A DNA stretch of 64,000 nucleotides. It comes from Pseudomaricurvus albidus. GTDB taxonomy: Bacteria; Pseudomonadota; Gammaproteobacteria; Pseudomonadales; Cellvibrionaceae. The stretch covers positions 1-64,000 of the forward strand of contig NZ_JAHKRS010000011.1 in NCBI RefSeq assembly GCF_018863235.1, in the 5' to 3' direction. Of the stretch, positions 34,035-43,833 are shown one piece after another. The stretch's first letter is position 1; the number at the start of each line of letters is the position of its first letter. The notes beneath the pieces are model-generated. The model did no database searches and was not told the DNA's origin. It was given only the letters and a program-made list of their open reading frames with translations. Made by a program: the position numbers and the translations under genes.

Positions 34035-35003
34035 ATGACAACCCATTACGACGTATTTAATGGTGATGCCGATGGCATTTGTGCTCTGTTGCAGTTGAGA
34101 CACCATGAGCCAAGAGAGGCTGTTCTGGTCACTGGCGTTAAACGGGATATTGATCTGCTGAAACAAGTGGACGCCGAGGCGGGTGATTCGGTCACAACCC
34201 TGGACGTTTCTCTCGATAAAAACAGAGAAGACCTTGTGCGACTGCTCGAGGCCGGAGCCGAGGTTCTGTATGTGGACCATCACTTCCCTGGCGAGATTCC
34301 CCAGCATGCCAATTTAAAAGCCATCATCAATGAAGCTGCCGATACCTGCACCAGTATTCTGGTCAATACTCAGCTTAAAGGTGCTTACACGCCCTGGGCC
34401 GTTGTGGGTGCATTTGGTGATAACCTGAAGAAAAGTGCCCACGCCCTGGCCAAGGGACTCGATCTCTCTGAAGACGATGTTGCACTGCTGGAAAACCTGG
34501 GGATCTATATCAATTACAACGGTTATGGGTCTGATCTGAGTGATCTGCACTTCGAGCCTGCTGAACTGTTTAAAACACTGTCAGCTTATAAAAATCCACT
34601 GGATTTCATCAAAGACGGTAATGCCGATTTTGAGAAGCTGGAAACCGGTTACAAGACGGATATGGATCTGGCCCAGAACAGTCAGCCTGAGGTGTCTACC
34701 GACAATAGCGCAGTGTTTATTCTGCCCAATGAAAAGTGGGCGCGTCGTGTCAGTGGCGTATTTGGCAATGACCTGGCAAACCAGTTCCCGGATCGGGCTC
34801 ACGCAGTTCTCACCGAGAAAGCCAATGGTAATTATCTGGTCAGTGTGCGGGCTCCGCTCAACAACAAAACCGGAGCGGCAGACCTCTGCCGTCAGTTTGC
34901 TACCGGGGGTGGCCGAGCGGCTGCCGCAGGGATCAATGATTTACCGGCGGATGAGTTTCAACTGTTCGTGGACAAGCTAGAACTCGCCTACGCTCAGGCT
35001 TAA
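34035..35003 (+). CDS. DHH-family phosphoesterase
   Basis: A 322-residue protein with the DHH superfamily metal motifs: DVFNGDADGICAL at the N-terminus and VDHHFPGE, then a C-terminal DHHA1-like domain ending in CRQFATGGGRAAAAG, which matches the GGGH-type loop. AGAAGG precedes the ATG. Likely hydrolyses a phosphodiester such as a nucleotide or short oligonucleotide. It stands alone between intergenic regions. Confidence 0.85.
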   Translation: MTTHYDVFNGDADGICALLQLRHHEPREAVLVTGVKRDIDLLKQVDAEAGDSVTTLDVSLDKNREDLVRLLEAGAEVLYVDHHFPGEIPQHANLKAIINEAADTCTSILVNTQLKGAYTPWAVVGAFGDNLKKSAHALAKGLDLSEDDVALLENLGIYINYNGYGSDLSDLHFEPAELFKTLSAYKNPLDFIKDGNADFEKLETGYKTDMDLAQNSQPEVSTDNSAVFILPNEKWARRVSGVFGNDLANQFPDRAHAVLTEKANGNYLVSVRAPLNNKTGAADLCRQFATGGGRAAAAGINDLPADEFQLFVDKLELAYAQA

Positions 35004-35017
35004 GCATCAAATAAAGA

Positions 35018-35039
35018 CTCAGGCGTATCGACGCCTGAG
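35018..35039. terminator. hairpin after the DHH gene
   Basis: Arms CTCAGGCGT and ACGCCTGAG with a 4-base loop, 15 bases after the stop codon. A T-run is absent, so it may be a transcript-end stabiliser rather than an intrinsic terminator. Confidence 0.55.
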
Positions 35040-35074
35040 CTGATCCTGTCACAGACAACTTTGACTGGCCGCAA

Positions 35075-35362
35075 TCAGATGGCCAGTTCTACCCATTCCT
35101 GAATGGGCTTAACGTAAACAAACTCGGCATCCAGAGACTCGACCCTGCGCAAGTCACCGTGACTGGGAGGATCGTAAGATTCCAAACCTTCCAGTGCCAG
35201 ATTGGTGGCCATGGACGGTTTTCGGTTGAGTGACTCGGGGATGGTGTTTAGTTGTAGCTCTTGATCGTTCCAAATCAGCCCCTGCCGCTCAACCGGGGTG
35301 TTTGCATGTTGATCGGCGTAGACAAAGACTGCCGCCGTACCTGCCATCTTTTTGTACTGCAT
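35075..35362 (-). CDS. hypothetical protein
   Basis: A 95-residue soluble protein that I do not recognise. The start at 35362 is preferred because GGAGAG precedes it; a frame to 35443 has no site. No signal peptide or membrane segment. It is rich in Glu, Leu and Asn with a DPPSHGDLRRVESL segment. It ends near the DHH terminator and is separated from the molybdenum hydroxylase operon by that operon's terminator, so it is expressed alone. Confidence 0.5.
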   Translation of the reverse strand: MQYKKMAGTAAVFVYADQHANTPVERQGLIWNDQELQLNTIPESLNRKPSMATNLALEGLESYDPPSHGDLRRVESLDAEFVYVKPIQEWVELAI

Positions 35363-35542
35363 ATGGGCTGCTCTCCAGGACACAGTGAGTTCGGGAAGGC
35401 GCATACTAAAAGATGGGAGAAAGTGTTTTCTGATGTACATCAATCAAAGGTCAAATTGTGCAGTCACAATGTGTACGGCAGGTTGTGGCCGGTATACTGG
35501 GTCAGGTTAGAATGGCGACTTGAGGCAATCTGCCCAAATGAA

Positions 35543-35573
35543 AAAGCGCTGTCGTGATACACGACAGCGCTTT
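35543..35573 (-). terminator. Rho-independent terminator of the molybdenum hydroxylase operon
   Basis: 13-base arms AAAGCGCTGTCGT and ACGACAGCGCTTT around a 5-base loop, followed on the minus strand by a run of T. It lies 37 bases past the stop of the large subunit gene. Confidence 0.85.
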
Positions 35574-35609
35574 ATTAAGGCATCGACAAAAGGCAGTCGC
35601 CAGTACTGA

Positions 35610-37958
35610 TTACGACGCCAGCTGGTTGCCGATCGGCAGTGTGCGAATGCGCTTGCCGGTAGCCGCAAAGATGGCATTACAAATAGCGGGGGCGACCGGG
35701 GGAATACCGGGCTCCCCGACGCCTCCGGGAGGTAAATCCAGTCGATTGTTGACCTGATGCACATGGATCGTCTTCGGTGACTCGTTGATGCGGGGCACCA
35801 GATAGCGGTGGAAGTTATCCTGTTCGATCTTTCCTTCGCTGGCGGTAATTTCTGTCATCAGAGCGATGCCGGTGCCCATAACGCCGGCACCTTCAATTTG
35901 TGCCTGCACGCGATCCGGATTGATTTGCGGGCCGCAATCGAAGGCCATATCCAGCCGATGGATGATGACACTACCGGATGGCGTGACTTCCACATCGGCA
36001 ACTACGGCACAATAGGACACAAAACTGTTATGGAATGCCAGCCCTAACCCGCGGTTGGCTGGCATATCTTTGCCCCAGCCGGCCTCTTCCGTCGCCTTCT
36101 CGATGACATCCCGACAGCGTTCAATATCAATGGGGTAGCGTTTGAGATCTTCACCGTAGTTCCATACAGGGTTCTTGGGATCCGGGTTGAGCTGGCGGGC
36201 AGCACCCAGCTGTTCCAGCAGAAACTGCTTATGATCTTTTCCGGCTTTGTCCGCCAGTTCGGCCATAAAGCTCTGGATCGCAAAAGCGTGGGGAATGTTA
36301 TACACCGATCGAAACCAGCCGATGCGTACATGGGCTTCTGCTTCACCGGTTTCAAGTTGGATACTTGGGAACTGGAAAGGCATGTTACGGATTCCTTGAG
36401 CCATTTCCGGAGCAGACTGATGCTCCGGATCTGGTGCAAAGGTCGCGGTTATGGTCGGTGCCAGCGAACGATGCAGCCAGCCGCTGACATCGCCTTGCTT
36501 GTCCAGCGTAGCTTCCATATGTTCCAGTGCGACAGCGTGAAAATAGCTGTGCTGTAAATCATCTTCCCGTGTCCATTGCACGCGCACGGGGCGTCCATTC
36601 ATGGCTTTGGACAAATCGGCAGCTTCATAGACATAATCCGGTTTAGCCTTGCGTCCAAAGCCCCCGCCCATAAGACCACACCGAACCGTCACATTGAGAG
36701 GCTTTAACCCCAGACGTTTGGCAACCCCGTCTCGGGCTGCCTGCGGATTTTGAATCGAGGTCCAGACTTCTGCCCGATCACCGTCGATCTTGACTACGGC
36801 AGCCATGGGTTCCATCGGTGCTTGTGCCATGTGAGCAGCGTAGTAGTTGGCTTTATGTTCTTGCGCAGCGTTTTTCTGCGCTTCCGCAAAGTCTCCGACT
36901 TTATGTACTACCTTACCCCTTGTATCCGCTCGCTGTTCCAGCGTGGTGCGATAAGCCTTGGAATCATAGCTCGCATTATCGCCGGCACTGCTGTTGTCCC
37001 ATTCGATCTTCAGGGCCTTGCGTCCCTTGATGGCTGCCCAGGTATTTTCAGCCAGCACGGCCACGCCTCCAAGGGGTTCAAAACCCGAAGGTTGCCTGGG
37101 CGTCGGCATGGCTATCACTTTAACCACACCGGGAATCTGTAGCGCGGCCTTATCGTCGATTGAGCCAACAGAGCTACCGTAACTGGGTGGCCGGGCAATC
37201 ACTGCGTAAAGCATGTCATCATAAAATACATCGGCCGCAAACAGGGCTTTACCCTGAACAATATCCCAGCCATCAACGGCGAGTGGTTGTTCCTTCTGAG
37301 TACTTTTGAATTCTTTTGGCTGACGCATCATGTAGCGCCACTGCTCAGGCTTTTTGGTGGTCAGAGTTTGACGATCAGGCACTGGCAGCTGGGTAGCCGT
37401 GGACGCCAGTTCGCCAAACGACAGGCTACGTTGAGTCGGTTGATGAACAACCCGATGCACGTCGGTCTGACATTCTGCAACCGGAACCTGCCATTGCTGT
37501 GCGGCAGCCTGTTCCAGCATCATGCGCATGGCAGCTCCTGCCCGGCGCAGCGGATCAAACCAGTGGCGCATGGAGCGGGAACCATCGGTATTCTGGTTGC
37601 CGTATTTCTCTTCGTGCCCAATGGCTTGTTCAACACGGACCTTTTTCCAATCGGCCCCCATTTCATCGGCGATGACCATCACCAGACTGGTGCGTATCCC
37701 CTGCCCCATTTCGCCGCGATGATGGGTGATAGTGACTTCGCCGGTGTCACTAAGGGCAATAAACACGTTGGGGTTATCAACCCAGCCGTGGGGCATGGCG
37801 TCGGCACCGTAGGCCTTGTTTTTATCACTCTCTGCCTGGACGAGATCCCAACGTGCGGCCAAAACCACAGCGCTGGAGGCGGCCAGCCCCTTCAGGAAAT
37901 GACGGCGACTGACGTTCGCGAGCAACAAAGTATCAGGTGCTTGAGTATCGTCTTTCAT
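35610..37958 (-). CDS. molybdopterin-binding subunit, isoquinoline 1-oxidoreductase beta type
   Basis: A 782-residue xanthine-dehydrogenase-family large subunit of the IorB type, with a Tat signal (RRHFLKG near residue 18) that sends it, folded with cofactor, to the periplasm. Molybdopterin-domain landmarks include [43 protein letters not shown] and, near the end, [16 protein letters not shown] carrying the catalytic Glu. Its start overlaps the small subunit stop by 4 bases. It hydroxylates N-heterocycles or oxidises aldehydes using water oxygen; the substrate is not readable. Confidence 0.92.
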   Translation of the reverse strand: MKDDTQAPDTLLLANVSRRHFLKGLAASSAVVLAARWDLVQAESDKNKAYGADAMPHGWVDNPNVFIALSDTGEVTITHHRGEMGQGIRTSLVMVIADEMGADWKKVRVEQAIGHEEKYGNQNTDGSRSMRHWFDPLRRAGAAMRMMLEQAAAQQWQVPVAECQTDVHRVVHQPTQRSLSFGELASTATQLPVPDRQTLTTKKPEQWRYMMRQPKEFKSTQKEQPLAVDGWDIVQGKALFAADVFYDDMLYAVIARPPSYGSSVGSIDDKAALQIPGVVKVIAMPTPRQPSGFEPLGGVAVLAENTWAAIKGRKALKIEWDNSSAGDNASYDSKAYRTTLEQRADTRGKVVHKVGDFAEAQKNAAQEHKANYYAAHMAQAPMEPMAAVVKIDGDRAEVWTSIQNPQAARDGVAKRLGLKPLNVTVRCGLMGGGFGRKAKPDYVYEAADLSKAMNGRPVRVQWTREDDLQHSYFHAVALEHMEATLDKQGDVSGWLHRSLAPTITATFAPDPEHQSAPEMAQGIRNMPFQFPSIQLETGEAEAHVRIGWFRSVYNIPHAFAIQSFMAELADKAGKDHKQFLLEQLGAARQLNPDPKNPVWNYGEDLKRYPIDIERCRDVIEKATEEAGWGKDMPANRGLGLAFHNSFVSYCAVVADVEVTPSGSVIIHRLDMAFDCGPQINPDRVQAQIEGAGVMGTGIALMTEITASEGKIEQDNFHRYLVPRINESPKTIHVHQVNNRLDLPPGGVGEPGIPPVAPAICNAIFAATGKRIRTLPIGNQLAS

Positions 37959-38482
37959 GCGGTCACCTCGTAAAAAAGAGCTTGAAGGTCAGATGTCGTC
38001 TGGTTCGCTGTAGATTTCGGTGCGTTTGCAGCCTGTTTGGCCGCACGATGAATGGCTTTGCGGATTCTTGGGTAGGTACCACAGCGGCAAATATTGCCAC
38101 TCATAAACCCATCGATGTCATCATCACTGGGTTGTTGATTGTTTTTTAACAGAGCCACCGTGCTCATGATTTGACCACTTTGACAATATCCGCACTGGGC
38201 TACCGCCTCGTCCATCCAGGCCTGCTGTACGACCTGGCCAACAGGATCATTTTCCATGGACTCGATGGTGTTGATGCTTTTTCCAACAGCCTGAGAAATA
38301 GGCGTCATGCAGGATCGGATCGGTTGACCGTCCAGGTGAACCGTACAGGCTCCGCAGAGAGCCATACCGCAACCAAAGCGGGTTCCGGTTAATCTGAGAG
38401 TGTCCCTCAACACCCAAAGTATGGGGGTGTCTGAAGGCACATCCAGTGACTGCGTTTGTCCATTTACCGTGACGGTCAGCAT
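37955..38482 (-). CDS. [2Fe-2S] small subunit, isoquinoline 1-oxidoreductase alpha type
   Basis: A 175-residue two-cluster protein: plant-type cluster motif CGMALCGAC with a further Cys in RSCMTP, and the second cluster in CGYCQSGQ ... [14 protein letters not shown] precedes the ATG. It passes electrons from the molybdenum site of its partner; it has no Tat signal and would be carried along with IorB. No membrane cytochrome acceptor is adjacent. Confidence 0.92.
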   Translation of the reverse strand: MLTVTVNGQTQSLDVPSDTPILWVLRDTLRLTGTRFGCGMALCGACTVHLDGQPIRSCMTPISQAVGKSINTIESMENDPVGQVVQQAWMDEAVAQCGYCQSGQIMSTVALLKNNQQPSDDDIDGFMSGNICRCGTYPRIRKAIHRAAKQAANAPKSTANQTTSDLQALFYEVTA

Positions 38483-38896
38483 GTTGGGCTCCTGTAGGTA
38501 AAACCTGAATTAAACGAAAATGTTAAGGTAAAACGAATGCATAAAAGAAGAGTCAGTACTTGAGGCTTCAACACCAGAACACTCAATTTACCGAGTAAGC
38601 GTTTGATAAACATATCATATAGAATCTGTGACCTCCCCGGATGCTGCACAATGGACTCACGCAGGATAATCTGCGTCTGAGTCGAGTCATACAGATGCAT
38701 AAGTCTTAGTGCTATCTAGGCATATTCTCTCGTATAACAGGAGCTACAACAATCACTCACTGCTCATTGTTATCATGACCTCTTTACGACATGGGTGTAC
38801 AAAGTCCTGCCGCAGGTATCAACCTATTGGCCAGACCGGTAAATTCACACCTGTCAAAGACGCTATCGGCGAAACAGCCTGAGCAAAAACTTGTGG
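38483..38896. other. intergenic region, probably decayed DNA
   Basis: About 410 bases upstream of iorA. Short open frames here have no motif or ribosome site. The following 200 bases are an aldo/keto reductase relic, so this is likely eroded coding DNA plus the iorAB promoter. Confidence 0.4.
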
Positions 38897-39096
38897 AATA
38901 TGGGGGACCACTCACTGACGGATGCTTGCCTTCAAAAAGCCGAACGACTGGCAGGCTTTATCGAGGAACGTGACACGCCCTGTTAGAATCTTCAATCGCC
39001 TGGCTGTTGACGTGGCCAGCCGGGTGCAGCGTAATTACCGAAGCCACCACGCTGCAAAAGCTGGAACAAAACCTTTGGTCCGGTGACTGGAAGTAA
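38897..39096 (+). pseudogene. aldo/keto reductase, C-terminal remnant
   Basis: Frame one gives LTDACLQKAERLAGFIEERD, then a one-base shift continues as ALLESSIAWLL, SVITEATTLQKLEQNLWSGDW and a TAA at 39094-39096. This is the C-terminal helix pattern of an aldo/keto reductase (SxIxGAT-x-LEQLEQN). A frameshift near 38972 breaks it, and I could not find the catalytic N-terminal part. Confidence 0.65.
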
Positions 39097-39184
39097 AAAA
39101 GCAGATCCGTTGTTATGTCTGAAGAGGTAGTGGAAGTTCACTATGTTCTATTTATATCATTAACGTTAAAAGCGATCGGATAAA

Positions 39185-39802
39185 TCAGTGCGTCAAATAG
39201 GCCAGTAGATCTGCAATCTCACTTTCATCTTTTAATTGGCTTACAATGGCTCGCATGCCTTTAGATCTTGTGGTTCCCCACTCGTGATCTCCACGCCACC
39301 CGTTGCGGTAGGCTTCGAGCTGACGTTCGATATAGGCTGCACTGAGGATGCGAAGATTGGCTGTGTAAAGAGGGGTGACGCCTCGACCATCTACACCATG
39401 ACATGCCAGGCAGTTATCGGCATAGATTTGCCTTCCGCGTTGGATATCCCCTTCTGTGGAATCAACTTTTTCTTCTGGCAGTTTGGCAAGAAATACCCCC
39501 AGTCTTTGAATGTCTTGATCATTTATCTTTTTGACACTCTCAGCCATCATCTGCCCTAACACATCATCTGCATGAATCCCTCGTTTGCCAGAGCGGAAAT
39601 TGTGTAACTGTTCAGTGATGTAGGCTGCATTTTGTCCTGCGAGACGGGGTGCAGAAAGCGCTGCATTACCTTCTGCCTTATCACCATGGCAAACAGCACA
39701 GGGTTTATATAGCGCACTATCAGCGTACAAATGTGCTGATGCGAATGCGATGTTTAGCAAGACCACATTAACGATTTTTCTTTTTATCACAGATATTCTC
39801 AC
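39185..39802 (-). CDS. diheme cytochrome c, c4 type
   Basis: A 205-residue secreted cytochrome with a signal peptide (about residues 1-27) and two c-type heme sites, CAVCH at residues 35-39 and CLACH near residue 130. Each lies in a half of similar build with a later Met as likely axial ligand, as in cytochrome c4. It is the last gene of the amine dehydrogenase operon, overlapping the previous gene by 4 bases. Likely carries electrons onward to a terminal oxidase. At 205 residues it is far shorter than MauG. Confidence 0.88.
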   Translation of the reverse strand: MRISVIKRKIVNVVLLNIAFASAHLYADSALYKPCAVCHGDKAEGNAALSAPRLAGQNAAYITEQLHNFRSGKRGIHADDVLGQMMAESVKKINDQDIQRLGVFLAKLPEEKVDSTEGDIQRGRQIYADNCLACHGVDGRGVTPLYTANLRILSAAYIERQLEAYRNGWRGDHEWGTTRSKGMRAIVSQLKDESEIADLLAYLTH

Positions 39803-40236
39803 AGCTTTAACTTCTCAATTTTCTTTATCAAGAGCGCACGTGTACTTTTGACCTCCACTAGAGGTGAACGGCGCAATCTGCTCACTTCAGTGACGGTGTA
39901 AGGTTGAAAGTTGTCGGGTAACTCAGTTTGACTGAATGTGATCAGCATCCAATTAATCACCGCGGTCAGGCGTGAGTCGTTTAGGTCTGACTGGGCTGAT
40001 CCAGGGACCTGAATTAAAAACTCACGCCCTCCTTCAACATGCAGAAACTTTCCTAAATGGTTTTTAATTCTTGGTACATCTCGTAAAGGGAAACCCTGCC
40101 CTTCTGGTAAGTGACACCCCTGACAATGCATCATATAGTCAAACTGAATAGGTTCTGTTGCCTGAGTCATTACTGGTAGCAAAGAGACCACTGAGATGAT
40201 GACACCAATGATGGATAACCTTGGACTGCGCATCAT
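39799..40236 (-). CDS. monoheme cytochrome c of the amine dehydrogenase locus
   Basis: A 145-residue exported protein: signal peptide about 1-26, one heme motif CQGCH at residues 38-42 and a Lys-rich end. The ATG overlaps the light-chain stop (TGATG); a second ATG one codon on is equally good. In Alcaligenes faecalis a small periplasmic monoheme cytochrome follows aauA in the same position, which supports the same role here: accepting electrons from the TTQ cofactor or assisting its formation. Confidence 0.82.
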   Translation of the reverse strand: MMRSPRLSIIGVIISVVSLLPVMTQATEPIQFDYMMHCQGCHLPEGQGFPLRDVPRIKNHLGKFLHVEGGREFLIQVPGSAQSDLNDSRLTAVINWMLITFSQTELPDNFQPYTVTEVSRLRRSPLVEVKSTRALLIKKIEKLKL

Positions 40237-40763
40237 CAACTCTCCTTGACGCCAATCACAACGGATAAAGAACAATGATAGGGGACATCGGCCTGACTAC
40301 CAGAGCACCAGTTAAGGTTGTTCGTGTTTTGTGGGCGGTAAACAGGCGTATCCCCTTCATCGCGCTGACACAAGCAGTTGCCGCAAGCACTTTTGCCACA
40401 ACAGTCGTTATACGATATTACATAGTCCTTGCCATCTTTTGGATTACGGCAGGTACCAATCCAGGTAATGTCAGAGACTACCGTACCCGGCGGACAGCTG
40501 CTCACGGTGCCACCACAACAACCACACATAAATCCGTCAATGGCACAGTGGCGCCAATAGTTACAATCATTCGGGTCACCACTCTCAGGAATATTCCCAG
40601 GCTCCTGTGCAAAAGCATTATCACGAAAGACCGGTAATAAGGGATAAACACTCACTCCAATCAAAGCGATACCAAAAGTTCTTATAAAGCTGCGGCGTGA
40701 AGTATGGCGGGCCTGTTTGCGTGTTGCTTTTTCAGCAATCTTATCCAGCCAGTTGTTCAACAT
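40236..40763 (-). CDS. aauA: aromatic/methylamine dehydrogenase light chain (TTQ subunit)
   Basis: A 175-residue precursor with a twin-Arg leader (SRRSFIRTFG at about residues 22-31) and a mature part holding fourteen Cys. The two Trp that form tryptophan tryptophylquinone are Trp101 (TWIGTC) and Trp152 (NLNWCSG), both kept. AAGGAGG precedes the ATG. It carries the catalytic cofactor for oxidative deamination of primary amines in the periplasm. Gene order B-E-D-A and a following monoheme cytochrome favour aromatic amine dehydrogenase over the mau type, but substrate assignment is an inference. Confidence 0.92.
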   Translation of the reverse strand: MLNNWLDKIAEKATRKQARHTSRRSFIRTFGIALIGVSVYPLLPVFRDNAFAQEPGNIPESGDPNDCNYWRHCAIDGFMCGCCGGTVSSCPPGTVVSDITWIGTCRNPKDGKDYVISYNDCCGKSACGNCLCQRDEGDTPVYRPQNTNNLNWCSGSQADVPYHCSLSVVIGVKES

Positions 40764-41328
40764 GGACCACCTCCTTCGTTGATGCATCATAAGCCTCAAA
40801 CAGGCTTTCAATATGTTCACGATTATTGATCAAGCCATGAGCGGCCACATAGCCTTGCGGTGCAATCAGAACGCCATAGGGCAACTTGCTAATCTGATAG
40901 GCCAGGCCAATCTCCGTCGACAGTAAATAAGGATAATCGTGTAGCTCATACTCACTAATTAGTTCGCGGTGCTCAACTTCATGGCCATCGCTGGAAAACA
41001 CCAAACGCAGCCACTGGCTTTCTTGCCGGCCCATTTTTTTCAGCAGGGGTAATAAATTCTTGCAAACTGGACAAGTGGAGGACATAAAGAATACCAGAGT
41101 GGCACGACCATCGGCGTTTATACCGCCAACGCTGGCCATACCACCGGTTAAACTAGTTTCGCGAAAGAACGGAGCGCTTTCACCTACTTGTAAAGCCTTA
41201 CCCATGGAGAGCGCACCAACCGGTTTGATTCGCTCGTGCAATACACCAATCTGTCTCGATAAGGCATAGAGCATCAAGCCAATCGCGAGGATCGTGATCC
41301 AACTTAAGATAATCATAATTTCCAGCAT
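40741..41328 (-). CDS. aauD: AauD/MauD thioredoxin-like maturation protein
   Basis: A 195-residue protein with one N-terminal membrane anchor and a periplasmic thioredoxin fold holding Cys86-Pro-Val-Cys89. MauD-type proteins make or shuffle the many disulfides of the light chain. It overlaps the light-chain start by 23 bases and the aauE end by one base. Confidence 0.9.
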   Translation of the reverse strand: MLEIMIILSWITILAIGLMLYALSRQIGVLHERIKPVGALSMGKALQVGESAPFFRETSLTGGMASVGGINADGRATLVFFMSSTCPVCKNLLPLLKKMGRQESQWLRLVFSSDGHEVEHRELISEYELHDYPYLLSTEIGLAYQISKLPYGVLIAPQGYVAAHGLINNREHIESLFEAYDASTKEVVHVEQLAG

Positions 41329-41867
41329 CAGAGTATTTCCCGAAAGGAGGTAGTGTTAGCTATCAATTCATTCAACGTCATATAAAATAAAATGCACGCA
41401 AATGATCCAAATGCCACGGCAACGTAATCGTAAACCCCAAGGGTACGATCGGTTGTTGGCAAAAACAGAATCAGGGCCGCAGAAGCAAGAGCAATATTTC
41501 GATAGACAAGTGCTATGGTAATGGTTTGACGTGTTTTACTTAACTGACAGCCGCAATCCAGAGACAGGTTGCCACGATGAATGTTGATTAAGATGGCAGC
41601 AGCATAAACCGTTAACAATGCCGAGATAACTAAGGCCGCCAGTTTTACGTGGACCCAAATTACACTTAACGCCAAAACGATCTCAATTAACGGAAGGACC
41701 AAAGAGGCAGATGATATCAAGCCAATGGGTAACAGCCGGTAACCCCTGAGTACCTGTGAGAAGGCTTGTTGATTTTTAAATTTTTCAATGCCGCTGATTA
41801 ACAATAAAGCAAACAGGCCATATGCAATAATTTGGGCGATAACAGGATCTATCATCATGGTCACCAT
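41328..41867 (-). CDS. aauE: AauE/MauE membrane maturation protein
   Basis: A 179-residue integral membrane protein with about five hydrophobic helices (residues about 9-30, 50-75, 78-98, 118-140, 145-170) and a CGCQ motif near residue 105. It matches the MauE/DoxX-like family required with MauD for light-chain stability, probably passing electrons to MauD. Its first ATG overlaps the heavy-chain stop by 7 bases; Met4 or Met5 are alternatives. Confidence 0.88.
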   Translation of the reverse strand: MVTMMIDPVIAQIIAYGLFALLLISGIEKFKNQQAFSQVLRGYRLLPIGLISSASLVLPLIEIVLALSVIWVHVKLAALVISALLTVYAAAILINIHRGNLSLDCGCQLSKTRQTITIALVYRNIALASAALILFLPTTDRTLGVYDYVAVAFGSFACILFYMTLNELIANTTSFREIL

Positions 41868-43099
41868 GTCTGAATGTTCAAGACAAATCCACCGTGCGGC
41901 ACTAAATCAGAATGGAAAAGTAATTGACCGTTTTTCGCATTGTAGATACTGGCCCTTTGTCGTGCGATCTCCATAAGCGACTTTTCACCATCGATCAGAT
42001 ACATCCACAACTGGGTGAGAAACGGGACAGGAAAATGAATGCTATTAATGTATAGCCTTGGATTGGGTTTTTGAGAGACTGCAATACTTACTGCAATTTC
42101 TTCAAGCTCGATTTCACGTACCTTTTTTTTAGTCTTTACATCATAAACCCACACATGCGTCCCTGGTTCTTCGAATGTTTTCTCTTCACCTTGGTGCATC
42201 AGTACATATAATTCACCGCTGGATTCATGCACGGCTGTGTGTTTCATGCCGCTGATAATCCAGTTGTCCTCACGTTCTGATTCGGTAGTCAGGGACCATT
42301 TATCCAGCAATTTGATATCATCACCCTCCATTTTGATGGCATAGGCATTATGCTGTCGTGAAATGAAGTACCACACATTGCCAATGCGGGAAGCTGAAAT
42401 CGTCAAAAAATCATTAACTGAGTCAAACAGAGGTTCGGTACGGGTGCGGGAAATGACATGACCATCTTCTCCCAGCTTTATCTGCATAAATCCACCGTTA
42501 CCGCAAATGGAGTAAAAGTCCCGATTTCCGGCTGCATAGAGTACTGAGCAACCCGGTGTTTCGACCTCCTCAATAAATACTCCTTTATCCAGATCAACAA
42601 TCGAAACTGATTGAGCTGGGGTGTAGTTGACAACCAAGAGAAATCTTTCATCGTCCGTCAAATTCACAAGACCATCATTGCGAACGGCATTCATTCGCTT
42701 AGGGGGAAGTTGAATTTCGTGTTTAAATGACAGGTTGTTGGCGTCATACATGACGACCAAATCATTTCGATTGCCTCGTGTACCACGATCAAAATGAGTT
42801 TCAACCGTTATTATCTCGTTGCGTTTATGAGCATTGATCAAACTATTAAACCAATACCCCGTAGAAAGCTGGCCCAGCCGCTTGCCGTCCTGTCCCATCA
42901 AATATGCCTGACCGTCAGCCAGACTGGGAATTCTATTGCCTGAAATCCAGAACCATTCTTCTCCATTGTTGTCAGGCAGAATTTCAGTCTTGGGAATTTC
43001 TGGTGTAAAAGCCCAGAGCTGGCCAGAAGCCACAATCCAAGTCACAAGAAAAGAAATCAAAGATAACGGTATTTTGTAGGACATAAGTAATTCTCTCAT
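41861..43099 (-). CDS. aauB: aromatic/methylamine dehydrogenase heavy chain
   Basis: A 412-residue exported beta-propeller: signal peptide (residues about 6-30, ending near LWA), then seven repeated blades with segments such as DLVVMYDANNLSF and YVLMHQGEE, as in MauB/AauB. The start at 43099 is chosen since the frame to 43192 would overlap the upstream membrane protein and lacks a site. It packs with the light chain into an alpha2-beta2 enzyme and lines the substrate channel. Confidence 0.88.
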   Translation of the reverse strand: MRELLMSYKIPLSLISFLVTWIVASGQLWAFTPEIPKTEILPDNNGEEWFWISGNRIPSLADGQAYLMGQDGKRLGQLSTGYWFNSLINAHKRNEIITVETHFDRGTRGNRNDLVVMYDANNLSFKHEIQLPPKRMNAVRNDGLVNLTDDERFLLVVNYTPAQSVSIVDLDKGVFIEEVETPGCSVLYAAGNRDFYSICGNGGFMQIKLGEDGHVISRTRTEPLFDSVNDFLTISASRIGNVWYFISRQHNAYAIKMEGDDIKLLDKWSLTTESEREDNWIISGMKHTAVHESSGELYVLMHQGEEKTFEEPGTHVWVYDVKTKKKVREIELEEIAVSIAVSQKPNPRLYINSIHFPVPFLTQLWMYLIDGEKSLMEIARQRASIYNAKNGQLLFHSDLVPHGGFVLNIQTW

Positions 43100-43127
43100 G
43101 TTGTCTCGCTTCTGTGACAACAGCCTC

Positions 43128-43817
43128 TTAATCTGAATTCCCTGTATTTTGGTCTGCCACATGATTAGATTCATACAAAACCACATAGGCATAATACATA
43201 GTCACAAAAGCTGCACTCCATGTTAGAAGTGCCAGAAAGAAGAAGTTAAACACTACATTGGTTTCTTCCCCCGGTATCACGTAAAAATCATAGATGCTTG
43301 CAATGACGATATTTGCTATCGTCGTCAACATAAGAGAAAACCCAGTTTTTCTTCTCTTCAGATCAAATACTTTTTTAGCCACATACAGCATGAATAAACA
43401 AAAGGGGTACATCACAGCCAGATAAAAGTACGCCAATACCGGTGCAAAAAAATCGGAATAGAGAATTACCGCTGTCAATGCCAGTGTGATTGTGAACAAC
43501 ATGATTTTACTGCTATTTGACAGCTGCAGTTGATGAGTTAGCTGCATAAATCCCAGGGTTCCAAGAAGAGGAAAGCCAAATGCCCTTGAGAACGAATCGA
43601 GGTAAAGCATCAGTTCATATGAAGGTGGATAGAGTGTTGTATTATAAAAAAGAAAGTTCACAGATGAAGACCCAACGATAAGGTATTCATACCCAAGTAT
43701 TTGATTTCCAAGTTTCAGAAACTTAAAGCCGTAAAAAAAACCTGAAAGTGCAAGAGAAAAACAACCGAGCAAGAGCAGAGCTGTCCTGGAATCTATACCC
43801 ATCATGTCGAGGAGCAT
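43128..43817 (-). CDS. polytopic membrane protein of the amine dehydrogenase operon
   Basis: A 229-residue protein with about seven hydrophobic helices and a polar C-terminus; I do not recognise a family. The start at 43817 fits a 16-base gap from the upstream gene; the longer frame to 43979 runs into that gene. No heme or Cys motif is visible. It is not MauF-like by sequence feel (no DsbD-type features). Position before aauB suggests a role in amine entry, sensing or enzyme assembly. This is a candidate new component. Confidence 0.7.
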   Translation of the reverse strand: MLLDMMGIDSRTALLLLGCFSLALSGFFYGFKFLKLGNQILGYEYLIVGSSSVNFLFYNTTLYPPSYELMLYLDSFSRAFGFPLLGTLGFMQLTHQLQLSNSSKIMLFTITLALTAVILYSDFFAPVLAYFYLAVMYPFCLFMLYVAKKVFDLKRRKTGFSLMLTTIANIVIASIYDFYVIPGEETNVVFNFFFLALLTWSAAFVTMYYAYVVLYESNHVADQNTGNSD

Positions 43818-43833
43818 TTTACTAATCTCCACT

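Noticed and set aside
38476-38700. 74-codon minus-strand frame upstream of iorA
   Set aside because: Overlaps the iorA start region, no motif, no ribosome site; not supported as a gene.
39185-39802. Diheme cytochrome as MauG
   Set aside because: Two CxxCH motifs, but 205 residues and c4-like layout; MauG is much longer and has other conserved residues.
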